Of a stretch of DNA of 64,000 bases, positions 1 through 13,200 are shown in pieces (position 1 is the stretch's first letter; every line of letters begins with the position of its first letter). This DNA is from Anticarsia gemmatalis (taxonomy: Eukaryota > Arthropoda > Insecta > Lepidoptera > Erebidae), in the NCBI RefSeq assembly GCF_050436995.1, contig NC_134754.1, positions 4,643,001-4,707,000 on the forward strand, in the 5' to 3' direction. The position numbers and the translations under genes were made by a program. The notes under the pieces were generated by a model. It saw nothing but the letters and a program-made list of their open reading frames with translations, made no database searches and was not told where the DNA came from.

Positions 1-1239
1 TCACACCTTAAGGCGATACTCTCTCTAGGCCCATAAAATTAAATTACATTCTACACCTACTACTTTGTTAAAATTTAACATTAAAGAAAAACTCTTAACA
101 GTACACAGCTCTATTTTACACCTTCACAATGTTGTGTAAAACCTGGCATTGTTATTGCTTGTATCAATAATCTTAACTATGATATCAAATGTAAATAAAA
201 CTCGAAAACAACAATCCTACACAAAAACTAGTTAAGCTACAAGTGGGCTGTAAACATAATTTCATAAACAAACAAACCTATTTAGTCTATGAATACAATA
301 ACAAGTAATTATTATGAATTATAGTGACATCATGAATCCAAACACTGAGATCACCGTGATTGTCTGTCCTTATCTCTCATTATGAAATCTATTTCTAATA
401 AATTCATTGAGAATATTGATAAAGTAATTTTATCTCTGTCTTGTGTAAGGCATACATGCAGTGTAATTTTATCTTTACTGAGATATGAGATGTTACAAGT
501 TATTTAAAATGCTATAATTGTTAAAGTAATTATCATTTGTTATAGTGTCATTAGTTTTCATTGATTATTACCTTTGCAGGCTTTGTTTACTGTTTGTTGA
601 GACTTGTTTTGTATTGTATAATAGTGTTTCAGATTAGTCAATATGTTTGTGTAATAGTGACTTTGTTCACTGTTAAGTCATTTAAGATCTGGAAACTTGT
701 GTGTGTGTAATTTTTTTATATAGATTTGATTCAATATATGGACACTGACCAGTTTCATAAAACTGTTTACTTTAGAAATCAGGGAAACTAGTATTCAATA
801 AATTTATTGAATGTCTATTTTGGTGTGAGTTAATCCTTCATCTTATCATTAGTGGAATTTGCCCATTTTTTTTGCTTAAACTGAGAGTAATAAAATACAA
901 GCTAGTGCTATACATTATGCTGTTTATATGATCATAAGTGTTATCTATCTGTAACACAAAGTAATCCAGTGAATCATGTCAGTGTACAATGTTATAACCA
1001 TTTACTCAACACTCTTCACATTACCGTGCTAACATTAAGCCACATTTGACGCACTACCACATACAGTAATTAAGCTTATTAGCAAGTTAATTCATATGTA
1101 AATACGAACAACATTCTGCAGTGTCCAGCGTAACCATGTACAAGCTGTGGAAAATTGTCACTTTAAAATGTGCCTTTTTATGTTAATTTAATATTTTTTG
1201 TGGTCAAAAACAATATGCTTAGTTTCGTCCTTGTTGCAG
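1..1239. other. Upstream/intronic AT-rich sequence, no gene seen
   Basis: No coding exon is recognisable here on either strand. The stretch is AT-rich and ends in a plausible 3' splice site (TTGTTGCAG, last G at 1239) that opens the first recognisable exon of the SLC6 gene. It is probably intron or 5' flank of that gene. Any upstream exon or promoter lies here or left of the window. Confidence 0.5.
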
Positions 1240-1283
1240 GGTCAACAAAACGCGCGGGCTATGACTTAGGCCATGCGATAAAA
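1240..1283 (+). promoter_or_regulatory. Two minimal upstream ORFs just before the SLC6 start codon
   Basis: After the splice acceptor at 1239 the leader contains ATG ACT TAG (1261-1269) and ATG CGA TAA (1273-1281). Both are two-codon uORFs out of frame with the assigned ATG at 1284, which follows the second stop by two bases in a good AAAATGG context. Such minimal uORFs usually reduce main-ORF initiation. The interpretation fails if an upstream coding exon splices in frame at 1240. Confidence 0.45.
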
Positions 1284-4200
1284 ATGGAAGTAGTTAATAT
1301 AGGCGAAGGTCGGTACGAACAAAGTGAGAATGTACCGGGAAGCAGTGCCGACAGCGACGCGTCCAGCAGCGTCTTCGAAAGTAACGACAGTGATCATTAC
1401 AGTGAAGACTTGGATAAAACATCGGAAGATGGTGACTTGAAAGAAGACTTACAAAAAACAATACCGGAATGCTACAAATCCGACTCAAACTTCTCATCAC
1501 ATACAAGCGACATCACAATCGACGAAGAATTTCAGGCGACGGCTCTTTGCCAGTTTATGGATATATTGAATGATTTAGATGAAGTTTTAGATAAATCACT
1601 ATTAGCGTGTCTCGACGATGGCACCAAAAACTTCGACAGCGATGAAGAGGATCTCATTTGTAAGATTAAAGAATGCATCGGCGAAACTCACGATGAAACA
1701 GAACTTTCCGAAGCGCAGAGTTCAATGGATGACAATACTCAAGTAATTACTTGTTCTAATGCGCAACCTTCGGCGCCAGCCATTGAAGAAATAGACATCA
1801 CACAACATGTAGCCGAAAGGTCAAATCTCACAAGCCTTGGCCGCTCAAAAAGTTTTTCGGAGTTGTCAGATAATGACCGACAAGCTTTAGTGTCATCTTT
1901 GGAGAGAGCGAGTACTACAAACGATAATTTACGAAACTCAATGAGGAGATTAGATCCCATAGTTCTACCAGCAATAACTGCTGAGTCGTTTTGTGAACCT
2001 TTAACACTACCAGTAATACTTTTTCTTGAGCATAATATTAATATGCGGCCAACGAGTGCACCTATACAGTTGCAAGTGACGGCTGCGAATCTTAGTAGTG
2101 ATGGTGCGTCGGGACCGCTTATTGTTGGGCGTCGAGCTTTACTAATGAACCGAACACTTTCCCTCCCATCTCCGGGAGAAAGTGACGTCACAGCTGGAGA
2201 TTGGACTGGCCGCAACACGGCCAGAAGCACTGCTAGGAGCACGAGTGCATCGAGTTCTTCTACGGAATCTCTGAATGTTGCTCCTACAACACAGAATGCT
2301 ACAAGTGCCACGGATGAGAGGTATTTTTTTTTATTTGAATCAAACCACGCACCTACAGTCACCTTAAGCATTAAGCAACCTTCGCGATTTCGTTAGCCTA
2401 TTACTCAAGTCATTCTTAAAAATGAGGTCATAGGATGTTATTTAATGATTCACGAATTATATCACTTATATTTCGTTATAAAAATCTGATAAGGCCGTTA
2501 CTAATCGAGTTATTTTTCAGAATTGAAGAGACTGAAGAACCTCCTTTTGGAGTTTGGCCACATCGTATGAGTGCCATGTTGGCGTGCCTCAGTTGTACCG
2601 TGGGAATATTTAATATATCTAGGTTTGCCATATTCAGTGTTCACTTTGGAGGTAATTTAACTACATTACGTAATTCATTTGATTTACCTAATTTCCTCGT
2701 ATCTTCATAATGGATCTCTTTTTATTGTTGCAGCGAGCTTCATAGTACAGTTTTTTATACTGTCGTTGTTAATTGGAATACCGCTGTTTACTTTGCATTT
2801 ATGTTTGGGCCAAGTGTTGGAGTCTGGGCCTGTGGATATGTGGCGTATATCACCTATATTTCAAGGTGTCGGCGTCTCGTTGCTCATAACCCAAGCTGTG
2901 ATCGGCATGTACAGTATAATAGGCCTATCATGGATATTCGTTTACTTTAGAGACTCTTTTATAACGTCGAACGACAAGTACAAATGGGCCTTACCACATG
3001 AGTTCAATTTGGAAGGTGAGTAAATTCAAGGAACTATAAAGTGGTTCATTGTTTGTTGCAATGTCAACAAATTCGGTGATATAAATCGGACAAAGCGGAA
3101 ACGTTATTGAAGGCCATCAATTTAGACGATAATTACTTTTCCGCGGCTACAGAACGAGGAACTGTACGCAGTTTATTGAGAAAGTGCTTGTAATCAGAAT
3201 TCTTCGGAAGAGTTTTGGTCACACGCACGCCTACTAAACTTGAGATTTCTATTGTATTAATATAATTAAGTTTTGTTGTTATGCTCTGCCAGAAAAACGT
3301 CTATTTTACGTGACTAGAGTGTAACTGTAGGATATTTCTTGTGTGTTGACGCCTGATTACGAAATTTTCTTAGAACATACATACAACATTTCCATATTAA
3401 AATTTCTGGTATTGTTAGGGCTGTCTGCTTATTAATCACGTAATTAACATACATTTTAATTATTTTCAGACAGTCTAATGAAAAATGAAACGTACAAGAT
3501 ACAAGAAACGTTACCGCAATACTTTCACGGGGAAATTTTACAGAGAAACTTGGGGTCCAATAATTCATACTTTGGTACTATAAAGTTTCAAGTAGCGTTC
3601 AATCTGGCCGTAGTGTGGATGATCGTGTTCGTCGCGCTCAGCAAAGGATTGAGGTCTTATGGCAAGGTAATAAACATTAGAGGCGGTCGTTCAAAACTAC
3701 GTGAATGAGAGTGGCCTAATTTGTATGGAATTTCGCGTGGAAGTTGTGTGAAACTAATTTGTATAGAGTAATTCGTATTTTTATTATATGCGTATGTAAA
3801 CTATTGCATAATTTTTGGTTTGTTTTTTTTGAAAATAATACTTCAATTAAAAGTAAAATCGCACGCACGTAATAAATGGTCTAAAGACAATCACACTATA
3901 GTTCAGACCTCTAGAAATTAACGCATTGGAAAATATCTCACTCTATACTATAAACTATGTCTTTGCTTAGTTTTATAGAAGCCCTTTCAGAAGTACATGT
4001 CTAAAAGATGATCAAACATCCATGCATACTTAGGTTTACGATTAGTCTAGTTCATTTTCTAGTTTATTTAATAAATTGTTTAAATGTAGTAACTTGAACT
4101 GTTATCGTTTTGAGTCATTACGTATGAGACTCTTTAATTGCTACAATTAAGATAGCTTTTTGCATTAAAAGACTATGAGAACAGCATTAATGTAGAAAAT

Positions 4201-7200
4201 AACCTATTTTCGCTTACGTTCTACGTCATAACGACAAAATTATTACTCTAATGAAGTTTATTATAAAATTTTCTATCACTCTAATATCGACAAATTTAGT
4301 ATGAAAAATTGTTTATTTTTATTTATTGATTGATTTACCTTATTTCGCTAGAACTATTCAAATAATTTTAAATGTTAAACAGTCGCTAGTTGAAAGTACC
4401 TACAGACTAGAAATTCACTTTATTGGTGCTGAAAAAATCGGTCCTTATTCGGTTCCATTTTATAATAATATATTTTTCTTTTTCCAGGCCGTTTACATGC
4501 TGATATTTCTACCAATCTGTGGAACCCTGATATTATGTACCAAACTGCTCACACTGATACCTTACGACTCTGTCGTTAATATATTCTCCGAGACTGAATG
4601 GAGCGAATTCTTTATTAATAGTAATGTAAGTACAACTAATGACTGCATTCTCGATTACGTCAATTTAAAATGTGTTATTGCTTTATTTTTTGGCTTTGAA
4701 TGCGAGAATGGTTTGTGGCATTTTGAATACTTTGATTAATATTGAAAACCTTCGGATTATAACGTTTTTAGTTAGCTAAAATTTTCATATAAGTACTTTG
4801 CACTTTTTTTTTTACTGGTATTTAATGTAAGTCCCCAACCCGCACTAGGCCAGCGTGGTGGACTCAAGGCCTAACCCCTCCCTCATTTCGGGAGGAGACC
4901 CTTGCCCAGCAATTGGAAATGGGTTAAATTTATTTATTTATTTAATGTCGAGTACTTTTTGAACATACATATTTGATAACGGAAACTCATTAAGTACAAA
5001 TAGACTTTAACTATTTGAATGTCATAAAAATATCCGTTTCGCGTGAGAATTTAAATAGTTTCAAGTGGCCTGGCCATCACCTTAACCATTGCGCCACAAG
5101 CGACTATTGTCATTGCGTTTTTATCTATATTGTTCTATTTTTACACAACTGTGACAATAACAAAAAGCCTACATAGATAATAATCATAATATAATGTTGT
5201 TCACAGAGTTGGGCCGCCGCAGCTCAAGAAACATTTCTAACTTGGGGCCTCCTAGGAGCCTGTATAATGCAGCTAACTTCACACAAGAACTCGAAAAACA
5301 AGACTAACGTCATGTTGCAGAAGGAAAGCGCTTGTATTGTTGCGTTTACGTTCGCTGTTTTATTACTTGGATCGTTCTTGGCTAATACTTGCGTGCAGAT
5401 ATTGAAGAACTATGGGTATACCTATATACCGGGAAGCTTTGGTAAGTGTGCGTTAAATAATTCTCCTAAATTCCTCTTTAATTTCTCCCTCCTTCCCCTC
5501 TGGTGTTCAAATCAAAGCTTGCTTCTTGAAAGTTTACTTACAAACGAGAGTGACAGGATTCGTACTCATTGCGACTTGCGGTTCTAAGCGCAAGCAGTTA
5601 TCCCGTCGCACGCCACATACGCGGATCAGGCAGGCACTCGTGGGGTTTTAGTGGGTATGACCGCCCTTCTGGCGGGAGAGTCCCACATAACCCTGGGCTC
5701 CACCCAGGGCGCAGGGTATGTGTAACGCATTTTCCCACAAAAAAAAAAGGATTCGTACTCATTGACATTATTGACTGCAGTCGTTAAAGACATAGTATAC
5801 TTTTTCGTCATATCGTGTTGAATGTGCTATAGGTGGGAGATATTGTCTGTGTAAAAGTATTCGTGTGCTATTTAATCCCTACGGCATAACTTAACTCTTT
5901 TTATTGTTATAAAACTAAAAAACTTAGCTTAAAAACAAAATGCAGTTTATTGACTTGAAAATAAAAAGAGGTTGTATTGCGCAAAATATTTTGACATTAT
6001 GAATTAGTAAGGCATGACATTTTATAGAAGAATCTTTATATAACTTTTAATTGATGTCAAATATTATTTTGTTATTTGAGTCAAGTAGTTTAGTGAGTAA
6101 AGCAAAGCTGTAAGCGTTCAGTTATTATTTCATTGTCTTTATCGCTGTGATAGTTCACACACTAAGAAATGTGGGTGATGAGAAAATTGGGCTTAGAATA
6201 CATTTTGAAATTGTTGTTGTTTTATCTGATCTGTATTTTTAAGTTGATTAGAATGTCTTTATTACTCTTTATACATAACTGGTAGTTGTTTTAATTAGGT
6301 AGTTGTAAAATCAAGCAATTTCTACCATAATTATTCCTATTATTTATGTTATTGCATGTAATTACTTTGGGAATTTCTAGTTTACTCAGAAAGCACTAAT
6401 GGCTCATAGAAATCGACGCAGTGACTACTATTGTTAGGAAATCTAGACAACACTGGAGTTAAACAATGCCTCTTTTTTAATAATTTTACTTTTAAAAAAT
6501 CGTCTTAATCTTTCGTGCGCCTGTTCGTTCGTTGGATTTAATTTATGTTGAACGTACACATGGGTATATGTAATGCGGGTAAGAGTCAAGTGAACTTCTT
6601 TTATCACGAACCTTTGAACCAACCGTTGAAGCAGTCGATATTGAAAGGATTTAGTACCCTATAGTTATGGCAAGACCTCTTTTCTGTCCTACTTCCAGGA
6701 CTAATAATTATTATGCAGACAGGACAATTTTATACATAAAAACTTATTTTGTTCACAGAAACGGTTAAATCAACTCAATTTCTCTGGCCCATGTCGGAGC
6801 CGATGCCGGGCAACGTAGTCTCTACGCCTGTTCGATACATGGGGCACTACGGGAGCTTAGTGGGAGTAACAGTATGGCGCAGTGGCACTACCGCGCGGAC
6901 CATCAGCGGCTGGCAACCGTTGCAGCTCGCCACGCAACTTGTACCAGCTACTTTAGCTGTGTTACCTGCTAATATGGTGAGTAGTAGTATAATTATTTTA
7001 ATTAATTTATTAGGATATTTAGTTATAGTAGTAGGCTATCAATCGGTTTCATCACCTCTGGATAAGTATCGGCTAGCTAACAATTAGACATTTGAAAAAG
7101 AAAATACGTTTAAAAATCATACGTTCGTTGTCCTATCAATACGCTATTCGAAAATTATACGTTAATTGTGAAACTCACTCTGTTGAAATGTTGAGTGGAG

Positions 7201-10200
7201 GAAGCCTTGAGCTTCCAGTTAGAGCCGAATTTAACTGAGCAGTAACGATGTATGGTTTAGATTTATAGCTGAACTCGTAACTAATGTTTATTACTACAAT
7301 TCAGAATCCTTGAAAAGAAAACCAATATTTTACAAGCGGTAGTATATTTAACAAGCAGTTTAAAAGCAAACCTAACTACTAAATTCCCTTGTTTCAGCTC
7401 TCCCCCGCCTGGGCAGTAATATTCTACTTCATCCTCATAATGTTCGGTATAGCACAACAGCTGGCTATCTGGCACTGCGTCATCACAGGCATAATGGCTA
7501 TCAATGCAGAAGCACTCAAGGTCTGGGAGACTACTATAACGTTCCTCAGCTGTGTGTTCGGACTGGCCATGGGATTACTACTTAGTACTGATGTAAGTAA
7601 ATTTGATATTATATTTGATGGGGTTGTTAATATAGTTCTTGTAAGCCTAATCCTATGTTAACGACGAGCGCTACGACATGCTATGATTGCGCTTCATCAA
7701 AGGAACTATTATGAGAAATAATGATACTTCAGGATTCAGTGCATTATTATTTTTAACCACTTTTTTGTCTTTTTAAAAACAAAAAAAAAATGCTGGGCAA
7801 GCGTCTCGTCGTGGAATGAATGTGGGGCTAGGTCCAGAGTCCCGTCCCCACTATTGTGATATTAATTAATTCAACGAACAATATAAGTAATAGTGTAGTG
7901 TTGTAGGCCCGATTTTGGTCAATTCGTCAAAAAAAAAACATATAAAGATAACAGAACTGCTATTATAATTTGAGCTCCAATTTAAAAAAGAATACTATGC
8001 GAGTAAACAAATGTGTCAAAAACATAATTTATGTTGTAGTTGTTAAATAAATGACCATTCATAAAAACAAAACAAAAGTAAATTAATAAAATTGTACTAG
8101 ATTTACAAGGTGACCTTGAAGCTGGCATCGTTTTACTTCCACACGTAATAATTATAGGATTAGTTACGTTAGCCACTAGAATAAAATATTAATACGAAGA
8201 ATCAACGACTCACAACACACAGTATAAAACAAAGTCGCTTTGCACTGTCTGTCCCTCTGCTTAGGTCTATAAAACTACGCAACGGATTTTGATGCAGTTT
8301 TTTAAGAGATAGAGTGATTCAAGAGGAAGGTTGTATGTGTAAAAGTTGTAAAGGCTTTTTGTAAAATGTATTTTAAGCCGGACAAAGCCGGAGCGGGCCT
8401 CTAGTAATAAATAATCAAGTTGTGAGAAAACCACAGCTTGGTAAACAAGTGCTCTTTATAATAAAATAAATAAAGATAATTATTTGTTTATGAAATGGTT
8501 ACGTGTTCGTGTGCACTGTGTGCAGTGTGCATGAAATATAAATAACCGGTGTCCGCAAAATTAAGTATAAAGTTTCGCGAGGAAATTCTCATCCGATTAA
8601 ATATTGCGTATATTATTAGTATAGAATATTATCTTTTAGCTAAGAAACAGAAACTTACTATTTGAATTTGCTATACTAAACTACCTATATTAATAATGTA
8701 AGAGAAATTGACGGTAACATTTTTGAATAATGGTTTTACCTTCGAGTTGGATTCGATTATCAATATTTCAACTGTTTCAATTTCATTATAGGAAAAGGAA
8801 TTTTCATTTCGTCACGTCTTTTGTTGTTAAACGTCCTTCCCAAGTTCCCACTCGGTATAGACTATCAGCTGTGATGTAAAAGCCCAAAGAAGGTTACTAT
8901 ATATATATAGTATATACTATAATAACGCATGAATTTCAACTTGGCTTTGTTTCAATATAAATACAGTAGGCAAGTATTAAGTTGTTAGTTAGACATTGAG
9001 GAATTTTCAAATAACAATTGACTCGCTAATAAACAAAGCTATGAACATCAACTAGTATAAACATTGTTCTATTATATTAGCAGAATAATGGTGAAACCAA
9101 TTGCTTAGTTATACGTAATTAGAACTTATTCAACCATCATAATGTATGGAATAAACATATTTAATGTTATTCATACGCAAGTGATGTAACTCATTTGTTA
9201 GTGCTCTAGAATGTTTTGTGAATAGATAATCTCATTTTCTCTCGACAAAAGAACCTTGTGATATTTTATTGGCTAGATTAAGATTAATCTTGCATTCGAC
9301 TGAATTGCTGGTAATCAACGTTAATCCTACTTTTTCGTTCGTATGAGGTTAGTCAAACAATTCATAAAGTAATACGAAAATGTATACGTCCTACTTATCG
9401 TCTTTAATCTTTTACTCAGACACGTTTGCGAATTCTCGAAAGCAGTTTCTTTTAGTTAGAAATTGGTGATAAGTATAAGTACTTATTACCCTCCTAGCAA
9501 CGTAAAACAAGGTAATCTTTATTAAAAAAACCTGTTTCCTTTTTCGGTATAAAGCCAGCCTACCAATAATCACCAAAATCTATTGAGCTCATTATCTGTA
9601 AACGGTTGATAAATCAAGGTATTTTCTCATATATCAATATGGTGCCGACTACCGATGATCGTAACAACGTTACCTATAAATTCATATTCAACTATACTGT
9701 TCTCTTATTTCGTTACCCAAAATTGCGTCATACATTCAACATACCAATTTACTTTCTACATAGCAATCTTAATTCACCGATAACCATTTATCAAACAATA
9801 TTATTTTACTTCCAGGCCGGTATCCGCATAGTCCACTTCATAGACTACGTATGGGTGGGTTCGTGGTGGCAGTGCGTGGTGCAGGTGGCGCTGGCGTGCG
9901 GCGTTTTCGTGGTGCGGGGGCGGCCGTACTCGCCCGACGTGGTCGTCGCTGCGCTGTACTCTTCACGAACTAGACTGTCGGCGACATTAGCTGCGTTACT
10001 CAGTTTCACTTGGACTGTTGTACTCCCTGTTTTGTTATGTGTAAGTTAATGTGTACCATAAAAAAATCATTTACCTTAAAAAAGTTTTAAGTGCTATCAT
10101 CAGTAGTTCCCATTAAAAGTTTAAAATTCCTTTTGGCGTACCTATTTTTTTCTCTAATTAAAATGACACAGTCTGCTAATATTGGTTATTGTCGATGGCT

Positions 10201-13200
10201 ATCTTTGATTAGTCTTTGTTAAAATATAGGTAATAGGAATAAGTTTGATAAAACATATATTTTCTTTTCAGGCAATATGTGTAATGGACTTCAGAGTTGG
10301 ACAACAACGGCAACTGTACAGCTGGAGAAAACCTGTTGGGTAAGTCAATAATCCACATTTAGCAAATCTAAAGTAACTATTTTTGATCCTACAAATAACA
10401 GATCTATGTTGAAATCTAAGGCGTGATAACAAATCCTCCATAAAGGTATAGTTAATATACTACCGCTAAACCTGTATTTCCTACAATGTCTATAGTACTA
10501 TTCATTATTTTTTTGGTGTTTGTATTTCAGTTACTGGCCAGTGTGGAGTCGCCAAGTGGCTGTGTTGATGCAACAAGGCGCCTTACTGATTGTGCCCATC
10601 GCAGCTTTCATACAGACGTGGCGATACATGAATAAAGGACCTCCGGATATACTAGATGTAAGATATTTGTTATTTACTTTATTTGTTATTAATATTTCAT
10701 AAAATGCTCGTCGTAGATAAAATGATTAATATTTTTAATATATTAATGCTGCAAGGATTTCGGGACTAATGATTGTATCGAAGAACTGGTAAGATATTTT
10801 TATGCTCCTGTTAGACCAAGTTTACCAAAAAAAGCCATTAAAAATCGTATGTTATCACAACCAGTAGTGCTGTTAGAAAGTCACCCTTCAATGAGCCAGA
10901 CTATTTGATTATACATCTATACTAATATTATAAAGCTGAAGAGTTTGTTTGTTTGTTTGTTTGTTTGAACGCGCTAATCTCAGGAACTAACTGGTCCGAT
11001 TTGAAAAATTCTCTCAGTGTTAGATAGCCCATTTATCGAGGAAGGCTATAGGCTATATATCATCACGCTACGACCAATAGGAGCAGAGTACCAGTAAAAA
11101 ATGTTACTAAAACGGGAAAAAAATTCACCAATTCTCTCTTATGTGACGCAAGCGAAGTTGCGCGGGTCAGCTAGTTCTAAATATATGTGTATAAGTTGTC
11201 AAGTACACTCATCGTTAGGACACTTCACATATTGATATGATATTTAACAAACTGATACCAACATTCCTCAAGGGCTCAGAACATTACTTAGGCATTCAGT
11301 AAGACATTGTACATTGAAGCATACAATGTATTTTGTAGTGGCAAAGTAATTACATTTTATATTAAATTATGAATCTTTGTGTTATGAAAAGTGTGAGTTA
11401 ATATTCTAGTTTTTTGTTTTGTTTTACTGTTATTGTGTTAAGAAGTTGATATATGGCAACAAAGAATATGTTGTACGATATGGTATGTTAGTTTATTTAT
11501 TACTAGCTGACCCGCGCAACTTCGCTTGCGTCACATAAAGAGAATGAAAATTTTCCCCGTTTTTGTAACATTTTTTACTGGTGCTCTGCTCCTATTGGTC
11601 GTAGCGTGATGATATATAGCCTATAGCCTTCCTCGATAAATGGGCTATCTAACACTGAAAGAATTTTTCAAATCGGGCCAGTAGTTCCTGAGATTAGCGC
11701 GTTCAAACAAACAAACAAACAAACAAACAAACAAACAAACAAACAAACTCTTCAGCTTTATAATATTAGTATAGATTTGATAAATGGAAACACTTATGAA
11801 TACCTTTTAAAATGATATTATTTTTTTCTTATATTCGAACGTTTTTATGTATTAAATTGTGAAATACTAAAACACCCTGAAATTCAATAATATGTACACA
11901 AATTAAGGCCTATACTCCCACACTACTATTCAGTTGTTGACGTTGTCGTCATTGTAATGCATGTCTGTAGCGTTTTTGTCTTATGAATATGGTGAAATAT
12001 TAACATCGAGACATGCAGATATGATTATTTTAAATACTTGCAAAGTTAGTTTCATATACTCATATAGTTCATTTGATCCATTCTTGAAATATTATTTTTG
12101 TACTCAACAGCGTATCCAAAACCTGTACCGTCCGCGCATGGGCCCGGGGCTGGAGGCGGGGCGGGCGCCGGTGCCGGCCCCCCGCGCCGCGCCGCCGCCC
12201 GACCCGCCGCCCAAGTACACGCCGCCGCCCTCGTACTCCACGGCCACCGGCGCACGACTGCTCAACACTATACGGAGGAGCTTCCGCACACTGCGAAGGT
12301 ATGTTATACCGCCATGTCATACTATACTGCCTCAAGCCGCCGCCCGACCCGCCGCCCAAGTACACGCCGCCGCCCTCGTACTCCACGGCCACCGGCGCAC
12401 GACTGCTCAACACTATACGGAGGAGCTTCCGCACACTGCGAAGGTATGTTATACCGCCATGTCATACTATACTGCCTCAAGCCGCCGCCCGACCCGCCGC
12501 CCAAGTACACGCCGCCGCCCTCGTACTCCACGGCCACCGGCGCACGACTGCTCAACACTATACGGAGGAGCTTCCGCACACTGCGAAGGTATGTTATACC
12601 GCCATGTCATACTATACTGCCTCAAGCCGCCGCCCGACCCGCCGCCCAAGTACACGCCGCCGCCCTCGTACTCCACGGCCACCGGCGCACGACTGCTCAA
12701 CACTATACGGAGGAGCTTCCGCACACTGCGAAGGTATGTTATACCGCCATGTCATACTATACTGCCTCAAGCCGCCGCCCGACCCGCCGCCCAAGTACAC
12801 GCCGCCGCCCTCGTACTCCACGGCCACCGGCGCACGACTGCTCAACACTATACGGAGGAGCTTCCGCACACTGCGAAGGTATGTTATACCGCCATGTCAT
12901 ACTATACTGCCTCAAGCCGCCGCCCGACCCGCCGCCCAAGTACACGCCGCCGCCCTCGTACTCCACGGCCACCGGCGCACGACTGCTCAACACTATACGG
13001 AGGAGCTTCCGCACACTGCGAAGGTATGTTATACCGCCATGTCATACTATACTGCCTCAAGCCGCCGCCCGACCCGCCGCCCAAGTACACGCCGCCGCCC
13101 TCGTACTCCACGGCCACCGGCGCACGACTGCTCAACACTATACGGAGGAGCTTCCGCACACTGCGAAGGTATGTTATACCGCCATGTCATACTATACTGC

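Noticed and set aside
1739..2371. 210-codon antisense ORF
   Set aside because: Lies opposite SLC6 exon 1 and has no recognisable domain.
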